Below are positions 45,273 to 54,159 of a stretch of 64,000 nucleotides of DNA, piece by piece. Source of the stretch: HGM04593 sp045631905 (lineage in GTDB: Bacteria; Bacteroidota; Bacteroidia; Bacteroidales; Bacteroidaceae); contig JAZQVO010000017.1 in assembly GCA_045631905.1 (NCBI GenBank), positions 1 through 64,000 of the forward strand, given 5' to 3'. Made by a program: the position numbers and the translations under genes. The notes beneath the pieces were generated by a model. That model made no database searches and was not told where the DNA came from. It worked only from the letters and a program-made list of their open reading frames with translations. The stretch's first letter is position 1; each line of letters opens with the position of its first letter.

Positions 45273-45826
45273 CGAAGCACTCGCTTGGTTTTGTAAGCAC
45301 AATGCGCCTTGCCTTTGAGAAGGTTCATAAGGCGGTTTTTGTTCATCTGGCGACGCAAGGGTGAGAGACGATCGACAAAGACCTTTCCTTCGAGGTGGTC
45401 GAACTCGTGTTGCATGGCACGGGCAAGAAAACCATCAACCCACTCGTCGTGCTCCACAAAATTCTCGTCCATATACTGCACTCTGATGCGGGTGGGACGT
45501 GTAACCTTCTCGTGTATGCCGGGGAGGCTCAAGCAACCCTCCTCAACAGTGTCGGTATCTTCCGATGTCTCAATAATGTGGGCATTGATATAAACCCTGC
45601 GAAAATCCTTGTATTCGGGAAAATCCTCACTCAAAGGACTAAGATCGATAACCACAAGACGAATAGGCAAGCCTATCTGTGGTGCCGCAAGACCGATACC
45701 CTCGGCATTATCCATTGTTTCGAACATATCCTCGATGAGCTTGCTCAGCTCGGGATAATCGGGTGTGATATCCTCGGTAACTTTACGCAATACGGCTTGA
45801 CCGTATAGATAAATAGGTAGTATCAT
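45269..45826 (-). CDS. def: Peptide deformylase
   Basis: Def (185 aa) removes the formyl group from nascent protein N-termini. All three motifs are present: GIGLAAPQ (43-50, Gln50), EGCLSLP (96-102, metal ligand Cys98) and QHEFDHLEG (139-147, His140, Glu141, His144). It lies 21 bp after ruvX on the same strand and overlaps the TPR gene by 4 bp. Confidence 0.97.
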   Translation of the reverse strand: MILPIYLYGQAVLRKVTEDITPDYPELSKLIEDMFETMDNAEGIGLAAPQIGLPIRLVVIDLSPLSEDFPEYKDFRRVYINAHIIETSEDTDTVEEGCLSLPGIHEKVTRPTRIRVQYMDENFVEHDEWVDGFLARAMQHEFDHLEGKVFVDRLSPLRRQMNKNRLMNLLKGKAHCAYKTKRVLR

Positions 45827-45847
45827 TTCTTTTACTTTTACTTACTT

Positions 45848-46270
45848 TTACTTGCGCATACGCACACTCTCCATGTACGACTGCAATATTATTGTGGCGC
45901 TTATTTCATCAACAAGAGCCTTGTCGCGACGTGCCATCTTTCCTATTCCCGATTGCAGGATAGCTTGGTGGGCCAACACCGATGTAAAACGCTCGTCGTA
46001 ATACTCCACCGGAATTTCGGGCAAAAGTTTGCGCAAACGATTCACAAAAGGTGTTATGCGCCCCATATTTTCTGATGGAGTATTATTCATCTGCTTAGGC
46101 AGACCGACAATTATACGCTCAACAGGCTCACGTTCAACGTAAGACAATATATACTTTTCGAGCTCGACGGTTGCAACCGTAGTAAGCCCGTTGGCTATTA
46201 TCTGTAACTCATCGGTCACAGCCAGGCCTGTGCGCTTCTTGCCGTAGTCTATTGCTAAAATTCTTGCCAT
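45848..46270 (-). CDS. ruvX: Holliday-junction resolvase-like YqgF/RuvX
   Basis: The 140-residue protein (start at 46270; upstream in-frame extension crosses a palindrome and lacks conservation) has the RNase H-like fold of YqgF: MARILAIDYGKKRTGLA with Asp8, IVGLPKQMNNTPSE with the conserved Glu, YYDERFTS and the final KALVDEISATIIL acidic residue. It has been linked to pre-16S rRNA 5' processing and to junction resolution. It is part of the rhaM-ruvX-def-TPR run. Confidence 0.93.
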   Translation of the reverse strand: MARILAIDYGKKRTGLAVTDELQIIANGLTTVATVELEKYILSYVEREPVERIIVGLPKQMNNTPSENMGRITPFVNRLRKLLPEIPVEYYDERFTSVLAHQAILQSGIGKMARRDKALVDEISATIILQSYMESVRMRK

Positions 46271-46284
46271 ATAAGCTCCTTGCA

Positions 46285-46324
46285 ACAATAATCTTTGCGA
46301 CGCATGCGTCGCAAAGATTATTGT
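46285..46324. repeat. 40-bp perfect palindrome between rhaM and ruvX
   Basis: ACAATAATCTTTGCGACGCA is followed directly by its exact reverse complement, with no loop bases. Neither strand has a T-tract after it. It lies between the rhaM stop and the ruvX start codon. Confidence 0.9.
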
Positions 46325-46326
46325 AA

Positions 46327-46707
46327 TTACTTGTATAGGTGGAATATACGCTCCATTAATTGCCATTTTTCACCCGAAGAGCTCCCGGGAGCAGCCTGTT
46401 GAAATTCAGACATATAATCCTCCCACTCCTGCTGGCGAGGTAATGTTGCCAAACGAGCCATAGCCTTGTCCCACTCAAAATCGACTGGGGTTTCAACTAT
46501 CATAAAGAGCCTTGTTCCCACGAGGTATATCTCCATCTCAAGGATACCCACTTCGCGTATACCGTCTATAATCTCCTGCCATGCCTCACCCTCGCTGTGA
46601 CGACGACGATATTCGGCTATAAGTTCGGGATTATCTTTTAGGTCGAGTGTCTGGCAAAAACGCTTCACCTCGCAACCATACTTTTGTACTTTATACCCCT
46701 CTGTCAT
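46327..46707 (-). CDS. rhaM: L-rhamnose mutarotase
   Basis: This small cytoplasmic protein (126 aa) belongs to the RhaM family, which interconverts alpha and beta L-rhamnose. The family core DNPELIAEYRRRHSEGEAW carries the Tyr33/His37 pair and Trp43, and the end QQEWEDYMSEFQ is conserved too. Here it stands among housekeeping genes with no rhamnose isomerase, kinase or aldolase nearby; it begins 3 bp after the SPOR lipoprotein stop, so the two are probably co-transcribed. Confidence 0.9.
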   Translation of the reverse strand: MTEGYKVQKYGCEVKRFCQTLDLKDNPELIAEYRRRHSEGEAWQEIIDGIREVGILEMEIYLVGTRLFMIVETPVDFEWDKAMARLATLPRQQEWEDYMSEFQQAAPGSSSGEKWQLMERIFHLYK

Positions 46708-46710
46708 ATA

Positions 46711-47211
46711 TTACTTGTTATAGAGAAGCCATGCCTTCTGGAAGTCGGCATTGTCGGGGTTGTTGGCCTTAAACTGCTCACGATACTGCGCAGCCTCCTG
46801 CTTTGTGTCGAAAGAACCGCAAACCACGCGATACATACCTGTTGCGGGGTTCTGCACGATGATTGCATTATAACCTTGTGCAATGAGACCAGCTTTCACC
46901 GACTCGGCACCCTCTTTACGGCCGAAGCTACCACATACCACGCTAAAATCCTTCAAAGAGCCCTCGGCACCCGATGCAAGCACAACCTTCTCTGTGCGGT
47001 ACGATGTATCAAGGTTTGAATAGCTGTTTGCAGTAGTAGTGCTCTTGACAGGAGTAATTTCTACCGCCTCACTTGCCTGACCTGCGCCCTCGGCAAGTTC
47101 GCGCTGTTGTGCCTGGTCATAGGCTTTCTTGTACTCCGACTGTGTTGATTTACATGATGTGAATGCAAGTACCGAACAAACGGCCATTCCAATAACAAAA
47201 AGTTTCTTCAT
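46711..47211 (-). CDS. SPOR-domain lipoprotein
   Basis: 166-residue lipoprotein with lipobox LAFTSC (Cys20), a low-complexity linker and a C-terminal SPOR domain (about 86-160: FSVVCGSFGRKEGAESV and YRVVCGSFDTKQEA). SPOR domains bind denuded glycan strands at division sites, so it likely acts in the periplasm on septal peptidoglycan. It is followed closely by rhaM. Confidence 0.9.
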   Translation of the reverse strand: MKKLFVIGMAVCSVLAFTSCKSTQSEYKKAYDQAQQRELAEGAGQASEAVEITPVKSTTTANSYSNLDTSYRTEKVVLASGAEGSLKDFSVVCGSFGRKEGAESVKAGLIAQGYNAIIVQNPATGMYRVVCGSFDTKQEAAQYREQFKANNPDNADFQKAWLLYNK

Positions 47212-47283
47212 TTTATTTTAAATTTTAATACATTATTCCTGACTACTCACGAGCATTTAATGCACGAAAAGCCATTTATTGTG

Positions 47284-47314
47284 CAAAATTAGCAATAAAA
47301 GAGCATTACGGCAA
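47284..47314 (-). promoter_or_regulatory. Promoter of the SPOR-rhaM gene pair
   Basis: On the minus strand TTG (47312-47314), 20 bp, then TAATTTTG (47284-47291), about 75 bp before the start codon. Confidence 0.65.
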
Positions 47315-47361
47315 CTTATAAAACACTTTTTTGCCACCACGGTCTTTACCGAGCAAAAATT

Positions 47362-48294
47362 CTATTCTATGTAAGTTATTTCGGTTACACGTCCCGACGG
47401 GTCGGTATACCTCACAGGGTAGCGGTTACTGTCGAACTCCCAAGGGTTACTGCCATCGTCGTTGCCACCCATCTCCTTCACGTTCCAGAGAGGCAGGCTT
47501 GGGCTCACTGCACCAAAGAAGCCGAATGCGGCAAGCTGGTAATTTGCATAAAACGGTTCGCTCATGGCACCTATATTGCGCTCAACGCCCCAATATCCCA
47601 AATAAGCCGAAAAATCGAAGTTTGTTTTATTTTGCACATAAGTATAATTGTACATGGCACGCGCATCTACTATCGAGTCGTTACCGCTGTCGTTAATACC
47701 CTCAAAATAAAAACCTGTCACGTTACCGCTTGCTTCGCGGTCCATAGTGAGTGTGTAACCACCGTCTATATCCACGACGTCGAGTTTACCACCCAATTTA
47801 TAGTTACACTCGAAGCTCAAAGAGCCCTTTCTCGATGTTGAAACATAACGCTTTATAAAACCATCTTCGTTAAGAATACCGGCATCGGTAAAAGAGTAAG
47901 AGTTATTCCAGACGGGATAGGTGGGATACTCGTTTTTCACAGTGTAGACAACTTTCAAATTTGCGCCATCGTAAAAATACTTGGCATTCGAAGTTATATT
48001 GCACTCGCGAAAGAAACTCTGCCCTGTGACAGTTTGTGAATATATATCGTGGTGCTTGATAACCGAATTAACCTCCTTGATACGTCCCTGTTTGTCATAA
48101 GAAAAAAGATGCTTCCAGCTATACTCCCTGCCATCTATGACGCTTGTCGTGTAGACCGATGCCACCATCTTATCGGCAGAAACAGGCACATAGTTCGATT
48201 GTGCACTATCGGCATTATACCCCTCATCACTACTGCATGCAACAGCAAACAAGCCTATTGCAAGCGCAAATAAATAGAAAAAATTCTTCATCAT
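47362..48294 (-). CDS. Lipoprotein resembling DUF4595 family
   Basis: A 310-residue lipoprotein (lipobox FAVAC, Cys20). The mature part is built of short beta repeats with the form Y-G-(K/R)-(I/L)-x-(E/V)-V (for example DKQGRIKEVNSV, YDGANLKVVYTV) typical of the DUF4595-type porin-like fold seen in Bacteroides lipoproteins. Function unknown. It ends with RYTDPSGRVTEITYI. It has its own -7-like box and no co-directional close partner. Confidence 0.75.
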   Translation of the reverse strand: MMKNFFYLFALAIGLFAVACSSDEGYNADSAQSNYVPVSADKMVASVYTTSVIDGREYSWKHLFSYDKQGRIKEVNSVIKHHDIYSQTVTGQSFFRECNITSNAKYFYDGANLKVVYTVKNEYPTYPVWNNSYSFTDAGILNEDGFIKRYVSTSRKGSLSFECNYKLGGKLDVVDIDGGYTLTMDREASGNVTGFYFEGINDSGNDSIVDARAMYNYTYVQNKTNFDFSAYLGYWGVERNIGAMSEPFYANYQLAAFGFFGAVSPSLPLWNVKEMGGNDDGSNPWEFDSNRYPVRYTDPSGRVTEITYIE

Positions 48295-48318
48295 TCTTTA
48301 TTGTCAAAATTTCGAACG

Positions 48319-48326
48319 CGAAGATA
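48319..48326 (-). promoter_or_regulatory. Variant -7 box for the DUF4595-like lipoprotein
   Basis: TATCTTCG on the minus strand, 25 bp before the start codon; the same variant occurs at 36361-36368. Confidence 0.4.
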
Positions 48327-48437
48327 ACTTAATTTATTTATATACCCTGCAAAAAAAGATATTTTATGAATTGTTAATTATAAAGAGAAAGCAAATGAGA
48401 CGCATCGTTTGTTACGAGATTAAATAAATTTCATAAT

Positions 48438-49316
48438 ATGGCTTTCATAGATTACTACAAAGTACTTGGTGTGGAACAAAATGCCACACAAAACGACATA
48501 AAAAAGGCGTATAGGAGACTTGCGAAAAAGTATCACCCCGACACCAACGGCAACACCCCCGAAGCGCAAGAGAGATTCCAAGCGATAAACGAGGCCAACG
48601 AAGTTCTCGGCGACCCCGAAAAGCGCAAGCGATACGACGAGTACGGCGAGCATTGGAGGCACGCCGACGAGTTTGAGGCACAACGCCGGGCACACGAGGC
48701 ACGCAACAACCGAGGCGGTTTCGACTTTGGAGGTTGGAACAATTTCGAAGGAGGCGAGGGAACATTCAGCGACTTTTTCGAACAACTATTTGGCACCAGA
48801 CACCAAAGAAGAAACGAAGCGAGCGACCTGCAAGCCACCCTCTCCATACCTTTACGCGAGGCTGCAACAACCCACAAGCAGACATTCTCGATAAACGGGG
48901 AAAACATCAGAATAACTATCCCTGCCGGCATAGCCGACGGGCAAAAGATTAAGCTACGGGGCTACGGCGCAACAAGAGGCGACGGCACGAGAGGCGACCT
49001 TTACATAACCTTTCACATAGAGCCCGATAATATTTTTGAACGGCACGGCGACGACCTATGGCTCACAGCCACCACCGATATATACACGCTTTTGCTCGGT
49101 GGTGAGGTAACTATTCCCACCCTCGAGGGTAATGTGCGCATGAATATCAAAGCCGGGACACCACCTGACAGCAAACTAAGGCTCAAAGAGAAAGGCTTTC
49201 CAAAGTATAAACAAAACGGTGCACACGGCGACCTCATAGTAACACTAAAAATGCTGATGCCACAGCTCAACGAGAAGCAGAAGAGGCTGTTAAGAGAGAT
49301 GCAGAGCGCAACATAA
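48438..49316 (+). CDS. DnaJ-class co-chaperone without zinc finger (CbpA-like)
   Basis: 292 aa: J domain (residues 4-68) with HPD at 33-35, a Gly/Phe-rich linker (GGFDFGGWNNFEGGEGTFSD) and two C-terminal substrate-binding domains (about 130-285, with TIPAGIADGQKIKLRGYG). It lacks the CXXCXGXG zinc finger of DnaJ, as in CbpA. It stimulates DnaK ATPase and holds unfolded client proteins. It is monocistronic on the plus strand. Confidence 0.93.
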   Translation: MAFIDYYKVLGVEQNATQNDIKKAYRRLAKKYHPDTNGNTPEAQERFQAINEANEVLGDPEKRKRYDEYGEHWRHADEFEAQRRAHEARNNRGGFDFGGWNNFEGGEGTFSDFFEQLFGTRHQRRNEASDLQATLSIPLREAATTHKQTFSINGENIRITIPAGIADGQKIKLRGYGATRGDGTRGDLYITFHIEPDNIFERHGDDLWLTATTDIYTLLLGGEVTIPTLEGNVRMNIKAGTPPDSKLRLKEKGFPKYKQNGAHGDLIVTLKMLMPQLNEKQKRLLREMQSAT

Positions 49317-49337
49317 GCACCTGCATCTCTTTACATA

Positions 49338-49802
49338 TTAATTACTTATAGCAATACTTGCATTAAGATAGGTTGCAAAAACCAACCACAACATATAGGG
49401 CATCATGAGCCAACCGCAAAGCCTGCTCACTACAAAGCAAGCCGCCACATACATCAGCGCAAGCATGAGAAGCACAAGAATAACCACCAGCCCCATGAGC
49501 GGAGACTGCATATAGAAAAAACAGAAGCTCCAAACAATATTCAACAACAACTGTGAAAAGAATAATGTAAAAAGCAACCTCGAATATATCGAGGGATTAT
49601 TCCACACCATCGCGGCTACAACACCCATGAGCAGATATAAAATAGTCCACACTACCGGAAAGACTGCCGGAGGGGGCGTGAAAGGCGATTTAACAAGCAT
49701 GGGATACCACACCTCCAAAGAAGAGGCCTGCAACAAACTCGATATATACCCAGCCACTAAACATAGGAGCACAAATAACAGATAGGGAACAACACGTTTC
49801 AT
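49338..49802 (-). CDS. TspO/MBR family membrane protein
   Basis: 154 residues with five hydrophobic helices. The conserved loop between helices 1 and 2, WYPMLVKSPFTPPPAVFPVVWTILY-like (P-F-PP---F--VW--LY), and the helix 3-4 patterns match TspO, which binds porphyrins and modulates stress responses. The ligand is not known here. Minus strand, convergent with the cbpA-like gene. Confidence 0.9.
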   Translation of the reverse strand: MKRVVPYLLFVLLCLVAGYISSLLQASSLEVWYPMLVKSPFTPPPAVFPVVWTILYLLMGVVAAMVWNNPSIYSRLLFTLFFSQLLLNIVWSFCFFYMQSPLMGLVVILVLLMLALMYVAACFVVSRLCGWLMMPYMLWLVFATYLNASIAISN

Positions 49803-49849
49803 AATACTTTTTTATTTTAAAAACATGAACAACCACCACTTTGTTCCAT

Positions 49850-49878
49850 AAAAAAAGCAGTGTGCACAAGCACACTGC
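49850..49878 (-). terminator. Terminator of the nucleotidase gene
   Basis: On the minus strand GCAGTGTGC pairs with GCACACTGC around a short loop, followed by T7. Confidence 0.88.
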
Positions 49879-49907
49879 CTAAATCATCTTTTATATCACA
49901 AAAAATA

Positions 49908-50858
49908 TCATTTACCCTCCTCGGCATCTTTTTTAGCCTTTATTACCTCGTTTATCTGCGATGAGGAGTGATAGGGAACCTTCCCGGCAGGAACATACTT
50001 GCTCGACTCGCAAAGGTGCGTATCCTGGTCGTCGAAGAAGATGTGAGCACCGAAGGCCTTCAAAAGCTCGTCCTTGCGCAAACCGCCAAGGAAGTAAGCC
50101 TCATCGACATAAACACCCCACTTGCGAAGAGTCTTAATAACCCTAAAATGCGACGGGAGGCTGCGCGATGTAACTATCGCCAGACGCAAAGGAGAGAGCT
50201 CGATAGATGTGGGCAAGCACTCCTGTATTGCCGACAACTTCTTCAAAAGATTGGCAAAGGGGCCCTCCTTCAAAGGAACATCGGCGTTCTCCTTTTCATA
50301 CTTATAAAAAGCATCTATACCCTCCTCCTTGAAACGACACTCCGACTCGTCGGAAAATATCACGGCATCGGCATCGAAAGCTATCTTCACACGGCTCTCT
50401 TCGGGGTTAAAATCGGTAGGAGGAGCATAAATAAGTGCCGCGGCACATATACCCGAGTCGATGACACGTTGCACATCACCCTCGTCCTTCGACAAAAAGA
50501 GGTCTATCGAAAAAGCCTTCAAATATTTCGACAACGACTCACCACCCGACAGAGCCACACGAGTGATGTCGAGCCCGTATACGTCGAGCGATTTAAGCAT
50601 ACGCATACCTGTTTCGGGGCTGTTGCGCGACATAACAACAACCTCCACTATGGGGCGATTAGCCTGCTTGTTCAGCTCCAACAGGCTCTTCACCAAATAA
50701 AATGCCGTACCACGTTCAAGTGGTTCATCTTCGTGTTCTTCCTGATATTTACGGTATTTGGCAACACCATCGCGCTCAAAAATCTCATTCTCCTTTTCAA
50801 GGTCGAAGAGCGCACGCGACGAAACACCAACCACCAAACGCCCATCTAAATTTTCCAT
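49908..50858 (-). CDS. 5'-nucleotidase (cytosolic cN-I-like)
   Basis: A 316-residue protein of the 5'-nucleotidase family related to vertebrate cN-I. Starts LVVGVSSRALFDLEKEN with the Asp of the first motif, has VVVMSRNSPETGMRML, the FDADAVIFSDE segment (FDAD, HAD-like acidic pair) and FFDDQDTHL near the end. It should hydrolyse nucleoside monophosphates; substrate preference cannot be read. Single gene with terminator. Confidence 0.85.
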   Translation of the reverse strand: MENLDGRLVVGVSSRALFDLEKENEIFERDGVAKYRKYQEEHEDEPLERGTAFYLVKSLLELNKQANRPIVEVVVMSRNSPETGMRMLKSLDVYGLDITRVALSGGESLSKYLKAFSIDLFLSKDEGDVQRVIDSGICAAALIYAPPTDFNPEESRVKIAFDADAVIFSDESECRFKEEGIDAFYKYEKENADVPLKEGPFANLLKKLSAIQECLPTSIELSPLRLAIVTSRSLPSHFRVIKTLRKWGVYVDEAYFLGGLRKDELLKAFGAHIFFDDQDTHLCESSKYVPAGKVPYHSSSQINEVIKAKKDAEEGK

Positions 50859-50982
50859 ATATAATTTTATATCTTTCCGTTAATATCGGCAAAAATAGCT
50901 CATTTAATGTCACAAGCCAATAAAAACATTAAAATTATTGACAGCAAGAGAAGAACAAGGGCAAAAATCGATAAAAAACAAC

Positions 50983-50990
50983 TACCTTTG
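50983..50990 (+). promoter_or_regulatory. -7 box for the HAD phosphatase gene
   Basis: TACCTTTG, 20 bp before the start codon, predicting a very short leader. Confidence 0.5.
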
Positions 50991-51010
50991 CACTCGCTAA
51001 ACACAGATGT

Positions 51011-51637
51011 ATGATAAAAGATATTGTTTTTGATTTTGGAGGAGTACTCACCCTCCTCGACACCGAAAAAGCCCTGCAAAGTTTCAGAGATTTGGGAATA
51101 AACAACCCCGAAGAATACATAAACCCATATTTACAGAACGGCCCATTCTTTTTACTCGAAAACGGCGACATAACAGCCGAGGAGTTCTGCGAGGAACTAA
51201 CAAAGATTGCCGGCAAAACAGTAACCTACGAGCAGGCAAAGCAAGCATGGCTCAGCTTCATAGTTAAAGTACAAACCGACTTTTTACACTACCTGCAACT
51301 ACTGCGCCCCCGATACCGCCTCTCGGTATTAAGCAACACCAACCCCTTCATACAAAGCTGGGCACGTAGCACAGAATTTACCACCGAAGGCAAGCCACTC
51401 GACCACTACTTCGACAAGCTGTTCCTGAGCTATAAGATGGGGTGCTCAAAGCCAAGCGAAACAATATACCGCAAGATGCTGTTACAAGGCAACATGAAAG
51501 CCGAAGAGACACTCTTTGTCGATGATGGCGTAAAAAACATTGAAGCGGCACGCAAAGTGGGCATAAACACCTTGAAGGTTGTCAACGGAGAGGACTGGCG
51601 CGAGGTACTCGAAAAGACTATAACCTGCTACCGTTGA
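51011..51637 (+). CDS. HAD superfamily hydrolase (YihX/epoxide hydrolase-like)
   Basis: 208 aa. Motif I DFGGVL has nucleophile Asp8; position 10 is Gly, which is usual in this YihX-type subfamily. The cap is helical (about 15-85), motif II is LSNTNPF, and motif III plus IV lie at KPSETIYRK and FVDDGVKNIEAA. Probable small-molecule phosphatase, substrate unknown. Confidence 0.9.
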   Translation: MIKDIVFDFGGVLTLLDTEKALQSFRDLGINNPEEYINPYLQNGPFFLLENGDITAEEFCEELTKIAGKTVTYEQAKQAWLSFIVKVQTDFLHYLQLLRPRYRLSVLSNTNPFIQSWARSTEFTTEGKPLDHYFDKLFLSYKMGCSKPSETIYRKMLLQGNMKAEETLFVDDGVKNIEAARKVGINTLKVVNGEDWREVLEKTITCYR

Positions 51638-51662
51638 TTTTAATAACAAAACAATAGTTTCC

Positions 51663-51696
51663 AACAAGGAGCCGACCATGCAGTCGGCTCCTTGTT
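51663..51696 (+). terminator. Terminator of the HAD gene
   Basis: AACAAGGAGCCGAC pairs with GTCGGCTCCTTGTT around a 6-base loop. Confidence 0.85.
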
Positions 51697-51797
51697 ATTG
51701 TATCATAAACAGCAACCGGCACTATCTGAGGGTTATATATCCCTTATCCAACCACTCACTGCATCAAATTAATCACACCCTTTGAGTAGCCTTGCAT

Positions 51798-51837
51798 AAC
51801 AACAGCAGAGAAGGGCACGCCCTTCTCTGCTGTTGTT
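51798..51837. other. 40-bp near-perfect palindrome before the sulP 3' end
   Basis: AACAACAGCAGAGAAGGGC and its reverse complement flank a 2-base centre. It lies 28 bp beyond the sulP stop codon. The minus strand lacks a T-tract after it, so it may be an atypical terminator or 3' stabiliser. Confidence 0.6.
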
Positions 51838-51865
51838 AAAGATATTTATACTTGTATTAAAATCC

Positions 51866-53572
51866 TTATTTTGATAACCCCATACTCTCAGAAAGGTGAC
51901 GTGCACGCTCGAGAGAAGAGTGTATGTCGGAACAAATATTTTCGTCACCAACCATGGCCGATATACCCGACTTGCGTAATTTCTCGGCCACATTATCGTG
52001 CACACCCGACAGTATTACAACACGTTTCTCTTTTAAAGAAGAAGAGACAAATATTTCGAGGTTGTGCAAACCGGTTGAGTCGATAAAAGAGACCTTACGC
52101 ATGCGTATGATACGTATGGGCGACGCATCGGTTTCACGTGTAAGCTCGTCGAACTTGGTTGCGATACCAAAGAAGAAGGGGCCCTCGATCTCGAACACAT
52201 CAACACCGTTGGGGACAGTAAGAACCTCGTCGTGCTCTCCGTCGTGATGCACCTCTATCTCATCGGTAACCACAGACACCGTTGTGCTATCCATGACACG
52301 TTTCATAAATATAACAACAGCCATCACAAGACCTATCTCAATCGCAAAAGTAAGGTCGAAGAACACAGTGAGCAACAATGTCACAAACAGCACACTTGTA
52401 CCCGACATTGTAGCCTTGCACATCGAACGAATAGTTCTCCAACCACTCATGTTGTAAGATACCATAACAAGCACACCGGCCAAGCAAGGCATAGGTATTT
52501 TGCCCACAACCTTACCCAAGAAAAGCAAAACGAGCAACAACACCAAAGTGTGCACAATACCGGCTACAGGTGTCTTTCCACCATTATTTATGTTTGCCAT
52601 GGTACGAGCAATAGCACCTGTTGCGGGTATACCGCCAAAGAAAGGTACCACGATATTTGCTATACCCTGCCCCACCAACTCTGTGTTTGAGTTGTGACGG
52701 TCGCCTATAACACCATCGGCCACCATAGCCGACAAGAGCGACTCGATAGCACCCAACATAGCAATAGTGAAGGCAACAGGAGCCAACGCCTGAATAGTTG
52801 CAAAAAACGAACCATCGGCAAAGTTCATAGCAGGAAGTTTAAATTCGGGCAGACCAGAAGGCAATGTATAAAGGTCGCCGATTGTTTTTATAGAATTTAC
52901 ACCTGCATAATCCTTCAAAAGCCATGCAACAATAGTCATCACAACTATTGCCAACAGCGAACCGGGTACCTTGCGCGAAAACTTAGGAGTTACGGCAATG
53001 AGTGCAACACTTAAAACACCCATGGCTGCGCTCCACCAATCGATGTTACCTATGTTTTCAGCATAACAAATCCATTTATCGACAAAGTTGGCAGGAACGT
53101 CCTTTATTCCAAGACCGAGGAGGTCGTTTATCTGTGTCGAGAAGATTGTTATGGCTATACCGCCTGTAAAACCTATAATAATGGGATAAGGCATAAACTT
53201 TATGATGCTTCCCATGCGACAAAGTCCCATTATCACAAGAATAATACCGGCCATAACCGTTGCTATGGCAAGCCCACTTACCCCATATTGCTGTATTACA
53301 CCATAAATAATTACGATGAACGCACCTGTGGGGCCACCTATCTGCACTTTGGAACCACCGAACATAGAGATGAGCACACCTGCTATAATAGCAGTAACCA
53401 GGCCTTCGGTAGGGCCTACACCACTTGCGATACCAAAAGCGATAGCCAAGGGAATAGCCACAACACCCACAATGATACCAGCCATTATATCGGCCGAAAA
53501 ATTATCACGCGAGTAATTTTTAAACACCTCGAAAAATTTCGGGTGAAAATCAATTAAGTTTTTTAGATTCAT
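51866..53572 (-). CDS. SulP family anion transporter
   Basis: 568 aa: about twelve membrane helices (residues 25-430) with the SulP signatures ADIMAGIIVGVVAIPLAIAFGIASG and GGSKVQIGGPTGAF, then a cytoplasmic STAS domain (about 450-560; FIDSTGLHNLEIF). SulP carriers move sulfate, bicarbonate or other anions; which one is not predictable. Possible promoter at 53666-53673. Confidence 0.93.
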   Translation of the reverse strand: MNLKNLIDFHPKFFEVFKNYSRDNFSADIMAGIIVGVVAIPLAIAFGIASGVGPTEGLVTAIIAGVLISMFGGSKVQIGGPTGAFIVIIYGVIQQYGVSGLAIATVMAGIILVIMGLCRMGSIIKFMPYPIIIGFTGGIAITIFSTQINDLLGLGIKDVPANFVDKWICYAENIGNIDWWSAAMGVLSVALIAVTPKFSRKVPGSLLAIVVMTIVAWLLKDYAGVNSIKTIGDLYTLPSGLPEFKLPAMNFADGSFFATIQALAPVAFTIAMLGAIESLLSAMVADGVIGDRHNSNTELVGQGIANIVVPFFGGIPATGAIARTMANINNGGKTPVAGIVHTLVLLLVLLFLGKVVGKIPMPCLAGVLVMVSYNMSGWRTIRSMCKATMSGTSVLFVTLLLTVFFDLTFAIEIGLVMAVVIFMKRVMDSTTVSVVTDEIEVHHDGEHDEVLTVPNGVDVFEIEGPFFFGIATKFDELTRETDASPIRIIRMRKVSFIDSTGLHNLEIFVSSSLKEKRVVILSGVHDNVAEKLRKSGISAMVGDENICSDIHSSLERARHLSESMGLSK

Positions 53573-53665
53573 AATAATATCAGAATATTACCTTTTTACA
53601 GCAAACTGCGGAAGCTCGAACACCATCGGGCACAACATGTTGCATGTATGTTTATTTTGCGCCTG

Positions 53666-53673
53666 CAAAGGTA
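53666..53673 (-). promoter_or_regulatory. -7 box for sulP
   Basis: TACCTTTG on the minus strand, about 93 bp before the start codon. Confidence 0.45.
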
Positions 53674-53739
53674 TAAAAATATTTTTAACCTTTTTTATGA
53701 ATTATAATTTTATACATGGGCAAATACAAAAAAAATATT

Positions 53740-54156
53740 CTATTCTAATCCATCTATATCCTTCAACGCCACCTGTTTATTGTAACAGGTACTGCGGAAC
53801 GATGCAACAAGTTCCCCCTTGGTGTTTGTAACCTTTACCTCAAACGCGGGTATTTTGGGGTGCATACACAACGCACGAGCTTCGGCTGTGAGCAACTCAC
53901 CCTCGGGCACGGCCTTATGATAACTTATTGTAGCATCGATGGTAAAAGTGAGCATCAAACGGCTGTTTGCAATAAGGGCGAGGGCTGTGTCGGCAAGAGT
54001 AAATATGGCACCACCCTGACACACACCGCCTGCATTTAAATGCTCGCTTGTCACAGCAAGGCGTGCAACAGCAAAATCCTCTGCTACCGAAACAATCTCG
54101 ATACCCGTTTTTTTAGCAAAGCGGTCGTTTGCACCTATAAACTCTTTTAAAGTCAT
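53740..54156 (-). CDS. PaaI-type hotdog thioesterase
   Basis: 138-residue hotdog-fold acyl-CoA thioesterase. The active-site helix region LNAGGVCQGGAIFTLADTALA matches the PaaI pattern (N-x-x-G---GG----L-D). It likely hydrolyses acyl-CoA (substrate unknown) in the cytoplasm. It starts 3 bp after the MscS stop, so co-transcription is likely. Confidence 0.9.
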   Translation of the reverse strand: MTLKEFIGANDRFAKKTGIEIVSVAEDFAVARLAVTSEHLNAGGVCQGGAIFTLADTALALIANSRLMLTFTIDATISYHKAVPEGELLTAEARALCMHPKIPAFEVKVTNTKGELVASFRSTCYNKQVALKDIDGLE

Positions 54157-54159
54157 AAA

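Noticed and set aside
51011..51637. Loss of function of the HAD protein because of DxG in motif I
   Set aside because: DxG is normal in the YihX-like subfamily, and the other motifs are intact.
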